Assembly: GCA_943736015.1 (NCBI GenBank)
Contig: OX031071.1
Location: forward strand, 9,954,119-10,018,118
DNA length: 64,000 bases
From: Tridacna crocea
Lineage: Eukaryota > Mollusca > Bivalvia > Cardiida > Cardiidae
Reading direction: 5' to 3'
Shown here: positions 52,020-63,639 of the stretch, in pieces
How the letters are laid out: each line of letters opens with the position of its first letter
Numbering within the stretch: the stretch's first letter is position 1
Position numbers and translations under genes: made by a program
The notes under the pieces: model-generated
Database searches by the model: none
What the model was told of the DNA's origin: nothing
The model's input: only the letters and a program-made list of their open reading frames with translations

Positions 52020-53330
52020 GATTTGTCAGGAAGGGGGAGTGGGGAAGAGGTAACGAACAGATCTAGCTTCAATTGACCAATTGCTGAGTCGCTTCGTTAA
52101 AATCTAATTCGAAACAACCTGCTTAATTCTCGTATAATATCGTTATTGCCTTCATAAAATATTATCCTCTAATTCCCAAACAGTTTCTAAAATCTAAAAA
52201 CAACGCCACTAAAAAAGCGATTTAATATTCATTAAATAACTATCTATTCATTCCCTAAAATCGCTTTTCTCTAATTCCAAAAGACATTTTTAAACTTTAT
52301 ATATAGTAACGCTGGTAAACAAACATTTTAACCTTCATAAAATCGCTATCCTGTACTTCCTACAGATTTTCTTCAATTTCAAAGTAACAGAAATAAACAA
52401 AACAAATTGACTTTCATCAAATCACTATCCTCTCATCTAACAGACTTTCTCAAATGTCAAAGTTACACAGGTAAACAAACAATTCAACCTTAAAAAACCA
52501 TCCTCTAATTCCTAAAGTCTATTTCAAATTTTAAAATAAGGCCAGTAAACAAACAATTCAACCTTAATACAATCGCTACTCTCTATTGTAAAAAAATTCT
52601 CTTTCACAGTAACGCTAGTAAACAAACTGTTTAATCTTCATAAAATCATTACCCTCTAGTTCTCAGCTTAAAAGTTTCTAAAATTTTCAAAAAAAAAAAA
52701 TGCAAGTAGACAAACTATTTAACCAAAATAAAATCATTACCCTCTAATTCCCAGCTTAAAACTTTCTTAGATTTTTAAGTAACGCTAGTAAACAAACTGT
52801 TTAACCTTCACAAAACGACTACCCTCTAATTCACAATTTTAGATTTCTTCAAATTTCAATGTAACACGAGTACAAAAACTATTCAGCCAACATAAACTTG
52901 CTATCCTCTATGGTCAAAGTAACGCCAGTAAACAAAATATGTAACCTTCATAAAATCACTACCCTCTAATTCCCAATTTTAGACTTCCTCAAATTTCAAA
53001 GTAAAACGAGTAAACAAACTGTTTAGCCTTCATAAAACCACTATCCTCTAATTCCCTATTTTAGACTTTCTCAAATTTCAAAGCAACGCGAATAAAAAAC
53101 TGTTTAGCCATAATAAACTTGCTATCCTCTATGGTCAAAGTAACGGGAGTAAGCAAACTGTTTTAACCTTCATATATTCACTACCCCATAATTTCAGCTT
53201 TAAGCTTCCTCAAATGTCAAAGTGACACAACTAAACAAACGGTTAATAAAAACTTCAACAAATCACCACCCTTTTATACCGAAAGACTTTCTGAAGTTTG
53301 AGAGTAACGAAAGTAAACAAACGATAATCA
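52020..53330 (+). repeat. Minisatellite field, ~60-95-bp units, about 15 copies, upstream of FAM20 exon 1
   Basis: The unit contains CCTTCATAAAATCACTACCC.TCTAATTCCC, a TTTCTCAAATTTCAAAGTAA segment and CAGTAAACAAACTGTTTAA. Starts by the CTCTAATTC motif: near 52171, 52270, 52350, 52425, 52503, 52580, 52652, 52742, 52825, 52907, 52965, 53045, 53125, 53185 and 53270. Short units with TCCTCTATGGTCAAAGTAAC (52907, 53125) form a higher-order pattern. Confidence 0.88.
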
Positions 53331-53766
53331 ACTAGAAATTGCGTTACTTCTAGAATTCAAAATTGCGTTCGGCATATTTATAAAAAATGGTTGGTAAACT
53401 TGCTCTCAGCTTGCAATTTTATTCACCTATGATTTCTTTCGATGCAAACAAACTTGAATAAAACAATACTCTGTTATGGACATATGTATCAGAATTGCTT
53501 TTTTTTTATCTCATAAAAAATCAGTTCAGTAGCCTCACCTCCTGTTACAATTTTACAGCTGACGGCCTCAAACGCACCCATGATAAATATGTAAAAAAAT
53601 GCGTAATCCACCTGATTTGATGTTAATTACAGAAAACAATAAAAAGGTACAAGCGTAGCCACTGTACCAAAAGAAAGGATTGTTCATTAGGTGCCACATT
53701 TCACTTTTTTGAAAATATGCCACCTAAGCAAGAAAAACAGCACTTACGGCTGACGGCATTACTCAC

Positions 53767-53968
53767 CAGGGCCCGTATTCACCAACCATTCTTAAGAACG
53801 TTCTTTGTCTTATTCTCCAGAATTTTCTACATTTGTAAGTAACACAACTTCTGATTGACTAAACCGGATGGTTTAGCCAATCAGAAGTTGTGTTACTTAC
53901 AAATGTAGAAAACCTTGGAGAATAAGACTAAGAACATGTTCGATAATGGTTGGTGGATACGGGCCCAG
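53767..53968. repeat. ~200-bp palindromic MITE, GGGCCCGTATTCACCAACCA ends
   Basis: Arms GGGCCCGTATTCACCAACCA / TGGTTGGTGGATACGGGCCC and inner arms ACATTTGTAAGTAACACAAC.TTCTGATTG and complement. One copy in the window. Confidence 0.85.
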
Positions 53969-54557
53969 GATTTGCTTTTTTGATGAAAAACACAGTCGAT
54001 AAGGAGGAATAACTGTGTGAGAAGTGTTTTGAAGATTACCTGCCTTTACAACACAAGTTCTCTCTTGAACAGTTATCAGTTTTGCCCATGTTTCAAGCAA
54101 AATATTACTGCATAATTTAACCTGAAACAAGTCAGCATCCTTTACATAGATTAAGATTCTAATTTCGCTGTTGGCATCACACGGGGCTGCCTTTATTTTT
54201 GTCCCGAATGGTCATGGAAAATATTTAGAAGGGTATTCACGAATTTAAATGCTAACCTGTACCTTCTCATTTAATAATAACTTCCCCAAAAAGTCGGAGT
54301 TCTATTTAGATACCTCCTTGTTTAATCAGCATAATGTTTAGGATCAGTTTAAACGAAGTAGGCAATACATTCAACAATGTCAGAGATGGGCGAAAAGAAA
54401 CCATATTTTTTACACAGCGACGACGGGTAACCAGCAATTTTTCCAATCCCATCATGTTTTCGAAATCCGGCATCAATTTGGCCGTTAAAATTCGGCACTG
54501 TGAGGTAAAAGCTTAAAACTTCAAAGTTTCAAAAGCCTTTTTTTCCACTCAGGATCA
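53969..54557. other. Intergenic upstream of FAM20
   Basis: No gene; a worn family A copy at about 54370-54515 (GGGTAACCAGCAATTTTTCC). Confidence 0.4.
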
Positions 54558-54786
54558 TTAACCCTTTCCCAAACAATCCCTGGTTTTTACGACCCTGAGA
54601 TAGGAACCTCATGAAAACATTGTGGGAAAAGGAGAAAATGCTGATAACTAGCATTTTCTCTTTTTCCCACAATGTTTTCTACCCTGCTGGAAAGAAATTT
54701 CAATTTTTGAGTTATGTTTATTTTGTCACCTGCAAGTGCTTTCAATCTGGACAAGTTTAGAATTTTGTCCTTTGGTGAAGAGTTAA
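54558..54786 (+). repeat. Family A MITE, shares TTAA with the next element
   Basis: 229 bp; CCCAAACAATCCCTGG subfamily; TTAA 54783-54786 is common to both neighbours. Confidence 0.87.
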
Positions 54787-55011
54787 CCCTTTACCCTATA
54801 GATACTCATTTCTACACATTGCTTGTAGGGGTCTTTGGAAAACATTGTGGCAAAAGGTGAAATTGCTCGTCACGAGCAATTTCACCTTTTACCACAATGT
54901 TTTCTATGCTATAAAAAGGTGTCATATACACCTAAGAAACGGCTTCATCCTTGCTGTTATTTAGTGTCAATTAGAGATATCATAAAAATGTCTTATGGGG
55001 TAAAGGGTTAA
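54783..55011 (+). repeat. TTAA MITE, GGTGAAATTGCTCGTCACGA subfamily
   Basis: 229 bp; outer ends TTAACCCTTTACCCTATAGA and complement; perfect hairpin with arms GGCAAAAGGTGAAATTGCTC and complement. Further copies at 62777-63005 (inverted) and 60712-60802 (half). Confidence 0.88.
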
Positions 55012-55269
55012 AACACAGGGCTGTCTGTTAAATACTTAGAACCTATATCCGGTACGTTGTTTTAAGTGCATTCTGCATAGAGCACGATAATAAAAACGCC
55101 TTTGTTATGTGCGTTCTATCGAACTATGCAAATATTACCACAAGATCGATGCAACAAGATGCAGATCAATATAGGACACCACAGAATTGGTTTTCCCCCT
55201 CAATGAAACCCTTGTTACTCATACCAAGCAGTCACGTTTAACTTTACCGCCCTGAGACAGATTAATATA

Positions 55270-55530
55270 TTGATTGTATGATGTTTAACGCCGTTTTCAA
55301 CATTATTTCAGTTATATCACGTTTGCCAATGTACCTATCTATACTTTACTGGAGTCCCTTTAACCAGAACTCCGTGCAAATTTCTTTCCAAGCCGCTGGC
55401 TGCTTTACCACATAACCCTCGTCGTCCAAGCGATGGTCAGCAGTGGGAGGGGAAGTCACACCGTCAGGAGACCCGAAACATCAGGTTCACGAGTCCTACC
55501 CTTACCAGCTGAGCTATTCGGGTGGATCAA
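55270..55530 (-). mobile_element. tRNA-derived SINE, copy 3
   Basis: On the minus strand: head CGAATAGCTCAGCTGGTAAG, B-box-like segment, body with GGTAAAGCAGCCAGCGGCTT.GGAAAGAAATTTGC, and a tail ATAACTGAAATAATGTTGAA.AACGGCGTTAAAC. It is the best-preserved tail. Confidence 0.75.
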
Positions 55531-55557
55531 AGCACTAAACGCCGTTTTAAAAGCATT

Positions 55558-55786
55558 TTAACTCTTTACCAAAACGACAAAATTTTAGACTGGTCCAAAT
55601 TGGAAGCACTTGCAGACGACAAACCAAAGGTAACTTATAATTGAAATGTGTTTCCGGCAGGGTAGAAAACATTGTGGCAAAAGGAGGAAATGCTGGTTAC
55701 CAGCATTTTCTCCTTTTCCCACAATGTTTTCAAAAGGCTTCTATCTCAGGGTCGTAAAAACCAGGGATTGTTTGGTAAAGGGTTAA
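55558..55786 (-). repeat. Family A MITE
   Basis: 229 bp, TTAA both ends, intact hairpin. Confidence 0.87.
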
Positions 55787-56400
55787 ATACCATGTTGAGA
55801 GGGAAAGGGACGGTCTAGAATCGCATCAATTTACGAACCATTCTGAATTGTGTTAGGTATTTATCTTCAGTTATAATGGAGACAAAGAGACAACAATAAA
55901 GGCAATGAAGACAACACCTCGACCTTTGATAATACCTCGACCACTTATTCATGTACAGGCAAGTAAAAACTTTCATTACATTTTAAACTGCTTCCGCGGA
56001 CAGTCTATATATATAATCTAACCAGTATTTCATAGGCGCTTTGAGGGTTTCACACTACCAATTTATCATGCTTGAAAGGCGAAACTGCCTCTTATCCATT
56101 TGTTAAACGCTTAGGAAACTTTCTACAATCTATATACCACTTTTGTCGACCCTGCAGTCAGTTGCTTTAGAAAATATTGCAGAAAAAGGTGCAATTACAT
56201 CTTAGAACCCCCTTTTGCAAGTAGTACCACGCTCTTTCCATCACCATGTTTTCATATTGTTATAAATACAGTGATATATCTACCTTGATTTGTGTTTGCC
56301 CACCGCTTGAACTAGTGAGACGACCTTGAAATAGCCAGCACTGTGATGTGTAAAAATAATGAAAGGACAAAAAACGGGCAACAATTTGCACCGTATTTCA
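55787..56400. other. Intergenic, nothing recognised
   Basis: A worn hairpin-family fragment at about 56090-56270 (TTGTCGACCCTGCAG...). No gene. Confidence 0.4.
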
Positions 56401-57304
56401 ACTCAGCTTTTCGTATAGCCTTGTTACAACGCATTTTGTAATAAACCTGCAAAATGTATTACAAAATGCGTTGTGATTACATGAAATGTAATAAAAAGTT
56501 ATGCAAAGCGATTTGTAATAAAGGAGGGGTGTCCATAAGGCCCTTTTCATGGCCACTACCGATTTTTTTTAAACTTTGTACACTGAAACCTATACATATT
56601 GGCTGTAATATTATGCAATATTGAATCAATTAGTAAAGGTTTGTAGGATGTGTGCTTGTTCAAAGTGGGTGGGGTAATTCTGACCCAAAGAGGGATCTGA
56701 TAGAAAATCAATTATACTTTTATTTTTACTCAGAGCTGAAAGTTAACAATTTCATGCTTTCTTAAGCAATATCAGATAAAACAGCTTATGCTAAAGGTTT
56801 TGTAAAATTCTTTTAATAAATGTGTTTTTTGACAATTAACGGACATGCCTAAATTTTAGCTTTTTTCAATTCTCCAACTTTACGAAAAACCACAACATTG
56901 TTTTATATATGGAGGGATTCTAATGATATTTTGCATATGTACAGTATATTAAATGGTTATTGTAAAATTATGACGAAAACTTCTTACAGCTCACAGTTTT
57001 TGAGTTATCTACCCTTGAATTTTGTTAATTTTTTTACAAACGTTTAAATTTTTTTATTTTTCAGTTGGCCACCGTTAAAATAAAGTTATTTAATGCAGAG
57101 GAACCTATTCTATTACCTATATGTAGATTTCTGATTACAGATTTATCCCCATTTAATTTGGACAAAAAGGTTCTGTGCTTCAGTGACTTTTTGGTTGATT
57201 TCAACTTTTCAGTTCGAACTTATCCCTTACAATGCTATTTAACTAATTCAACCTGCTAGTGATAACAAGAACCTTTCCTTCTAATAGCAGATCTTGAATG
57301 GTTA

Positions 57305-57475
57305 TTTTTGTGGTGTTTAACAAAGTGTTCAACATTATTTCAGTTATGTCACGGCAACCAGTGTATCTATTAATGCTTTCCTAAATCTATTCCCCACCAA
57401 TCGTCTGAAAAAATGACCAATCCAGGGATTCAAACAGCAATCCCCTAGTGTCCATTGAACTATTAGGCTAGGCAT
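57305..57475 (-). mobile_element. SINE remnant, copy 4
   Basis: Keeps the tail (ATAACTGAAATAATGTTGAA) and part of the head region (CCAATCCAGGGATTCAAAC reading on the plus strand); most of the body is lost. It lies inside the 56.4-60.2 kb inverted-repeat unit. Confidence 0.55.
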
Positions 57476-58369
57476 AATCTAAATATCAATCTATTTCTCT
57501 GTTAGGAAGTACTTTTGTATACATGAGCCTGTGGATAGTGACATATCTGTAGTTTATAGGATATATGTTTAATCTCTAAGCCAAGGAGAGTTGCTTTGCC
57601 AAACAACTAAGCATTTTAAAAGATATCATTCCTCTACTTTTGAATAACTTGAGGTGTAGGTGTTGATAATGACATCTCATAGGCTTTAAAACTCATATGA
57701 GATATGTTTACTTTTGATGTTAGTATCTTCGTATCTTCTGACTGGTGATGATTGCAACCTAAGCACAAAAGCTGTATGTGCACAACAAACAACTATAGTT
57801 ACTTGCTCTGGTTATACATCTACAGTACCACAGGGTGATTGAATTTATGCCTTGATTACGTACAACCCATAAAGTGTGTGCTTTACTGGGAGTTGTGTGT
57901 GTGTTTGTTGGGGGGAGGGGGGGGGTGCTGCTCTAAAAATGACAACTTCCTTTTTTGTGAGCCATGATTCAATGGACTATATTTTAATCAAAGTGTTTTT
58001 ATATTTAAGACCGGCCTTTTCTGGGGTGATACACCCCCATTCCTAATTTTTGTGTCACTTGCTTTGAATGTGCCCATGTTGTAAATGTGAAACCCTGTAC
58101 AGGAGAAGTGTGGAACAAACATGCTTTGTCTGACACTTTTCAAGTTTGTCATTAGTAGATATTTGTATATATCAGTTATAGGGAATGGCAACATATTACA
58201 TGTACATGTGTATATTAAAAAGAATGGGCTTCCACATAGTATGAGCTCGCTTTGATAGTCATTGGCACATAAAGCACACTTTTGAAACATGCTGTGCAGT
58301 TTGCATCCGAGTTACACACAAACATAAGGCCTCCTGATTTAGTTAATATAGGCAATACAATTTGAAGTA

Positions 58370-58592
58370 TTAACCCTTTCCCAAACAATCCCTGGTTTTT
58401 ACGGGTCAGGAATACAAGCCTGTTGAAAACATTGTGGGAAAAGGAGAAAATGCTGGTAACCAGCACTTTCTCCTTTTCCCACAATGTTTTCTAACCTATC
58501 ATATTGAAAAATCATCTTTTTAGCAACTGTTAATTTGTCACCTGCAAAATGCTTTGGTCTGGTCCAAATTTTGCTGTTTGGGAAAGGGTTAA
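58370..58592 (+). repeat. Family A MITE, CCCAAACAATCCCTGG subfamily
   Basis: 223 bp, nested in the interior of the inverted-repeat unit. Confidence 0.86.
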
Positions 58593-58629
58593 GGGAAGCA
58601 CAAAACATAGGAAATCCTTAAATATATGA

Positions 58630-58757
58630 CAGGCTATCGTGAAGTTGTCTTATCTTACAATATTATTTTTGCGAAAAGTCACAAGCTCTGAGATAACAAA
58701 ATGGGTGTTTTGGGGAAGATAACCTTAAAAAGGTTGCAAGATAAGACACTCACAGTA
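58630..58757. repeat. Possible small inverted-repeat element
   Basis: Ends GTGAAGTTGTCTTATCTTAC and GCAAGATAAGACACTCAC are inverted with a few mismatches; about 128 bp. Confidence 0.5.
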
Positions 58758-60239
58758 CATATGATAAGAATTAATGTACAATAGAAGACCTCTTGATATT
58801 AATATTGAATTCAAAGAGCAAAGTAAAGGCATCTGAAAGGCTTAAAGTCCAAAAGTGACTCAAAGTAAAAGTGTGGTTGTTAAAATGCATTTATATTTAA
58901 TTCATGCCATTTAAAAAGAATAGAAACTATTGTGAAGATAACAGCCTGCTCTTGTATGGTCAGTCTGGCAGAAAAAGTAAGTTTTAGGGTAGGTCAGAAG
59001 ATGCAAGGTCACTTTATTTTTTGTTTACTTTTTACCAGTTTTTAAAATTCATTTTGCTGCCGGCGATGAACAGTTGGAAAACTGTATGATAACAGATTAT
59101 CATCTTCAGAATGACTTCATACTTTAAGGTATGGTCTATATTCAAATGTACTTTAACACCCACATTGTATGCTTTTAGACACTGTTGGGGCTTTCAGCCC
59201 TAGCAGCAGAATCAACCATATTCCAAAAAACATTTTTTTCAAATATAATGCCAAAAGAAAATTGACAAAAATTAAAATCAGAAATTAATTCCATGAAAAT
59301 GTCTGAAATGAGTTATATATATTGAATTCATTTTTGTCGAAACAAAACAAAAAAGGTAAAAAAAAAACAGAGTTATATCTGCCTTTAATTTCAAAAATAT
59401 TTCAGGAGGAAAACAATCGGGGAAAGAAATGCATGCAATGATTTAGACGTTAGAGACTAAGTAATATAAAAGCACCATCTGATTGATTTTTGAAGTTCAC
59501 CTGTTTGAAATTTAAAAAAAATTGTAATGTGAGCTGCGGGTTAAAAAACAGTAAATAATTTATGAAGGGCAAATTTAAATTAAAGTAGTAAAGTACCGAG
59601 ATGACTCAAACTACTTTGCAGACTCTGTTTAGAGAGGAAAAAATGTAGAAGTAAAAAAAAATAACTCTGTAACTCTGATAAAATAATGTTAAAAAAAATG
59701 AGTAAAGTAAAGGGGAGATAACTCAAAAACTGTTTGCTATAGAAAACTTTCATCATAATTTTACAATTACCATTTAATATACTGTACATATGCAAAATAT
59801 AATTGGAATCCCTCCATATATGAAACGATGTTGTGGTTTTTCGTAAAGTTGGAGAACTGAAAAAAGCTAAAATTTAGGGCTGTCAGTCAGTTGTGTAAAA
59901 ACACATATATTAAAAGAATTTTACAAAAGTTTTAGCATAAGCTGTTATATCTGATATTGTCTAAGAAAGCATGAAATTGTAAACTTTGAGCTCTGAATAA
60001 CAATAAAAATATTACTAATTTCCTAACAGACTCCTCTTTGGGTCACAATTACCCCACCCACTTTGAACCTGCATACATCCTACAAACCTTTACTAATTGA
60101 TTCAATATTGCATAATATTACCGCCAATATGTATAGGTTTCAGTGTACAAAGTTTAAAAAAAATCGGTAGTGGCCATGAAAAGGGCCTTATGGACACCCC
60201 TCCTTTGAATAATGTAATAATCTTTGTTCCCTGGGCCCC

Positions 60240-60650
60240 AGTTCTAAGATGATGAATGATCAATTAAGGATTTGTCATAAACTTATAAACTTTGATCATA
60301 CACACACTGATTTTTTTTTCATTTAGTATCATATTAAGTAGCTGCATGTATGATCAAAAACAAGACTATCCACTATCAGTCATGATTTATGGCAAATCCT
60401 TAATCAGTCAGTTTTTTGTCGGTCTATCAAAAATTTTAGAACTGGGGTCCTGGGATAAAAGAGTATTACAAATTGCAGGTTTATTACAAAATGCGTCGTG
60501 AAAACATTTATAACAGTTTATGCAATTGTAACGCATTTTGTAATAATTTTAAATCATGACTGATAGTAGATTCTCTTGTTTTGATCATACATGCAGCTAC
60601 TTAATATGATAATGAATGAAAAAAAAAAGTCAGTGTGTGTAAATGTGATC
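60240..60650. repeat. Nested palindrome, AGCTGCATGTATGATCAAAA arms
   Basis: Arms ATATTAAGTAGCTGCATGTA.TGATCAAAA and complement (60330-60360 versus 60580-60610), CAGTCATGATTT and complement nearer the centre, and a second inverted pair CCCCAGTTCTAA / TTAGAACTGGGG. Overlapping inverted repeats, probably one element inserted into another. Confidence 0.7.
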
Positions 60651-60711
60651 GAAGGAAACAAAAATTATTACATTTTGCAAGTTTATTACAAAACGCGTTG
60701 CATAACTTTTC

Positions 60712-60802
60712 GTCACGAGCAATTTCACCTTTTGCCACAATATTTTCAAAAGCCTCCTACAAGCAATGCGTAGAAATGAGTATCTATGGAGTAAAGGATA
60801 AA
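60712..60802 (-). repeat. Half copy of the GGTGAAATTGCTCG MITE
   Basis: Begins exactly inside the loop (CGTCACGAGCAATTTC) and runs to GTAAAGGATAAAA; the other arm is absent. Confidence 0.75.
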
Positions 60803-62776
60803 ATCCCCTTTTGCAACAATATGGCTCGTATAATTCTTCATAAATCATAAAATATTGTAACCCAAAATGGCAGTCTCATAGACAAATCCACCCCTCCCTC
60901 CTTTCCCCAGAAACGACCTGAAGTTTTTAAGACCCTAGACGGGACGAAGGCCTTTTAAAGGATCGTTGAAAAACCAAAGAAAACCTACTAGTATTTATTT
61001 TTATATCCTTTTACAACAGTATTTTCTGATAGCATTCAAATACTATCCTTAAGACCTGAGTAGCTCTCAGTCTGTCGTTCGATTCAATTTATAAGAGTCT
61101 GAAATCTTATTGCTGTTTTGCATTATTTATCAAAGCATTTCAAACACTGGGGTGGCATTTGTCATGGAAGCTATAGTGCGGAATTAATGATTTGAAAGAA
61201 AAAGAGAAATATTATTTAAACACTGACTTCAAAGTCAAGCAACAAAGCAAGATAATACCATTTTTAGGTTCAATGAAGAGTACTCATGATAAAAAAATAA
61301 GAATTTTTGTGTACCGATGGTTTCTCTTTGATCATTCCGGAAGAGTCAAAAGTAACGTCCCTTGACAGTAGGATGTATGATTGGTAGAGAGAGAAAATAT
61401 GTAAATATATCGAATGAAATTAATTTTGTACCTGCAAACTTTGAATTTAAGATATCTTTAGCCGTAACGATTTAATACCTAACATCACAATCAATTATTC
61501 CGATCTACAAATATTCATGCAGAATCAAATGAAGTATCGCCTAGTCATGAGACGAACAAGCCCAGGAACGAACTGGTTTAGACACGAAAAAGCCAAGGAC
61601 TAAGCAATTAGTAGACAAATTTTGGGCAAACGATACATGATCTTTAAAATTCGATACTGAGCTCATAGTAGCATTGCCTTCGACAAAGCCACAAAAATCT
61701 TATTCGAAGGACCTAGACTTACATGCATATAGATTTTAGCCATGCTTGATGAAAAATCGATAGTTTAATGCATCTGCCAAAAACAAAAGAGGATAAAAAA
61801 AGACAAGGTTTGCCTACGCAGACCTTGCAAGTTAACCTGTATCTAAACCTTTTGCTATTGATCAATTTTCTGGATAACAAAGTGCAATTTTACCTCGTAT
61901 ATAACTTTGTTGTCTGACACAGTGGATTTCGTGGAACCACAGTTATATGGTGACTTGCTCAGTGTAATACATTATAGAAATGCATAAAGCACCCTTTTGC
62001 AAGAGCGCCAATTTTTTTCTCGTAAATCAATTAAATAAAAAATTTATTAAAACTACCATTTTATATTTTCTCTGCAACACGTTTTAATACACCAAGGCGA
62101 TAACTTACACGTGATATAGATTACGTGATGTCTCGCAATTCTTCAAGAAATTCTTGCACGAAATCTAAAAATATCTTTCCTATAAGGGAAATGGACAACC
62201 TCTTCTTTTATTACAATCCTTTCTCATGCATTATTGAATTAAGCATTGATCAACAAATCAACAAACCTTCCTGAATACTGTAGTACATCGCACAAATAAA
62301 ATCATGTGACACAATCATAATGGCCAAAACAGCTGTGTACTTTCAACGTCTGGGTTTTTTTTCCCAGCTGATGGCTTTTATTTTCTTTCCAAAGCCAAAG
62401 TTTTCAATCTTAACGTAGTGGACCCGTAATAGAAAACAACTACGTGTATTTCCAAATAATATTATCCTACAAAATTCGCTAGGATTAAATTGTGTATTAC
62501 TGTACTACTTTCACCGAGCCACTTTTTACTTTTTGCCCTTCCTAGAATTATCATAAAACTAAAACAACAATATTCTCATTACGAAGTGACATGATAATTA
62601 CTTCCTTTTCTGAAAACTAACAAAAGTATCAACAAATAATTTCAAGATAGACATCAAAGGAATTTCTGGTCGGTTAAAAATGTGCAAAAATATTATATCT
62701 GTATAAATCTGTCTTTATCAAATGTGGAGAAATTTTATGCCATGCTGCACTAGAAGTATTACGGTTCCACTTTACC
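60803..62776. other. Intergenic
   Basis: No gene seen on either strand. Contains the 61133-61470 dispersed repeat and scattered GCATAAAGCACCCTTTTGC-type fragments (61980). Confidence 0.45.
61133..61470 (+). repeat. Unclassified ~330-bp dispersed repeat, copy 2
   Basis: Same orientation and block order as 37855-38180, at roughly 75-80% identity by eye. Confidence 0.7.
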
Positions 62777-63005
62777 TTCACCCTTTACCCCATAAGGCAT
62801 TTCTATGGTATCTCTAATTGACCCTCAATAACAGCAAGGATGAAGCTGTTTCTTATGTGTATATGACATCTTTTGATAGCATAGAAAACATTGTGGCAAA
62901 AGGTGAAATTGCTCGTCACGAGCAATTTCACCTTTTGCCAAAATGTTTTCCAAAGGTTCCTACAAGCAATGCGTAGAAATGAGTATCTATGGAGTAAAGG
63001 GTTAA
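62777..63005 (-). repeat. TTAA MITE, GGTGAAATTGCTCGTCACGA subfamily, inverted copy
   Basis: 229 bp; the left TTAA has become TTCA; the hairpin is intact. Confidence 0.85.
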
Positions 63006-63204
63006 AACAAGCAAATTATTTGCTACAAACGACCATAACTTTGTGTCTGAAAGCAAACCTTCGTGAAAGGAGGTATTCACTAGATACAGTGTAGTAACAT
63101 TTGAACTCATGATTTCGCTTTACTTTTTTTTTTCCATACGTAATCTATTTTTAAAGTGGACGTTTTAACCCCTATCAAGCAGTGCTATTTCAAAGTTATG
63201 TTTT

Positions 63205-63345
63205 GGGGAATAGATATCTCCATAGCTCTCCTTATCGGACAGTGTAGATCAAAGATCAGACTGCACGTTTTGTGCAGTCTGATCTTTATCTGCACTGTCC
63301 GCAAAAGCTGAGTGAGTCGCGCTCAACATCCCATGGGTTAATACT
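63205..63345. repeat. Family B unit
   Basis: Head GTTTTGGGGAATAGATATCT, intact hairpin and tail GAGTGAGTCGCGCTCAACAT; matches the two units at 30725-30985. Confidence 0.85.
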
Positions 63346-63398
63346 CGCCTGTAATTTCGTTTCAATATTTAATTAGTTTCAAAGACACGGCTACACAG

Positions 63399-63401
63399 AG
63401 A

Positions 63402-63449
<48 letters not shown>
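63399..63449 (+). repeat. (GA)n microsatellite
   Basis: About 22 AG units, then GGACGGACGGACGG. The Arg-Glu reading frame over it is not a gene. Confidence 0.95.
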
Positions 63450-63453
<4 letters not shown>

Positions 63454-63639
63454 GACGGACGGACGGATAAACATACAGACTCAAAGGAAGTGCCGTGGGA
63501 AGGCAGGCAGAGGTGTACTCTACAGTTGTATACAGCATACTCGTATTAATCCGTCTCTTCTTTTATTTTCTCGATTATTTCAAACAATATCATCGAGATT
63601 TGAGGCAGGGTTTCGATATCTAGAAAGAAAGCTTTTTAG

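Larger units (their letters stand above)
56401..60240. mobile_element. ~3.8-kb unit bounded by ~500-bp inverted repeats
   Basis: The left arm (about 56505-57045) is matched in complement by the right arm (about 59660-60225). Landmarks: GGAGGGGTGTCCATAAGGCC / GGCCTTATGGACACCCCTCC; AGTGGGTGGGGTAATTCTGA / its complement; TTTACGAAAAACCACAACAT / GTTGTGGTTTTTCGTAAAGT; TGCATATGTACAGTATATTA / its complement. Outside the arms, ATTACAAAATGCGTTG motifs recur (56420-56515 and 60461-60710). The 2.6-kb interior has a SINE remnant and a family A MITE but no transposase-like ORF. Confidence 0.8.

Noticed and set aside
57065..57259. 64-aa ORF inside the inverted-repeat unit
   Set aside because: It is short, has no recognisable motif and lies at the edge of the left arm; nothing supports coding.
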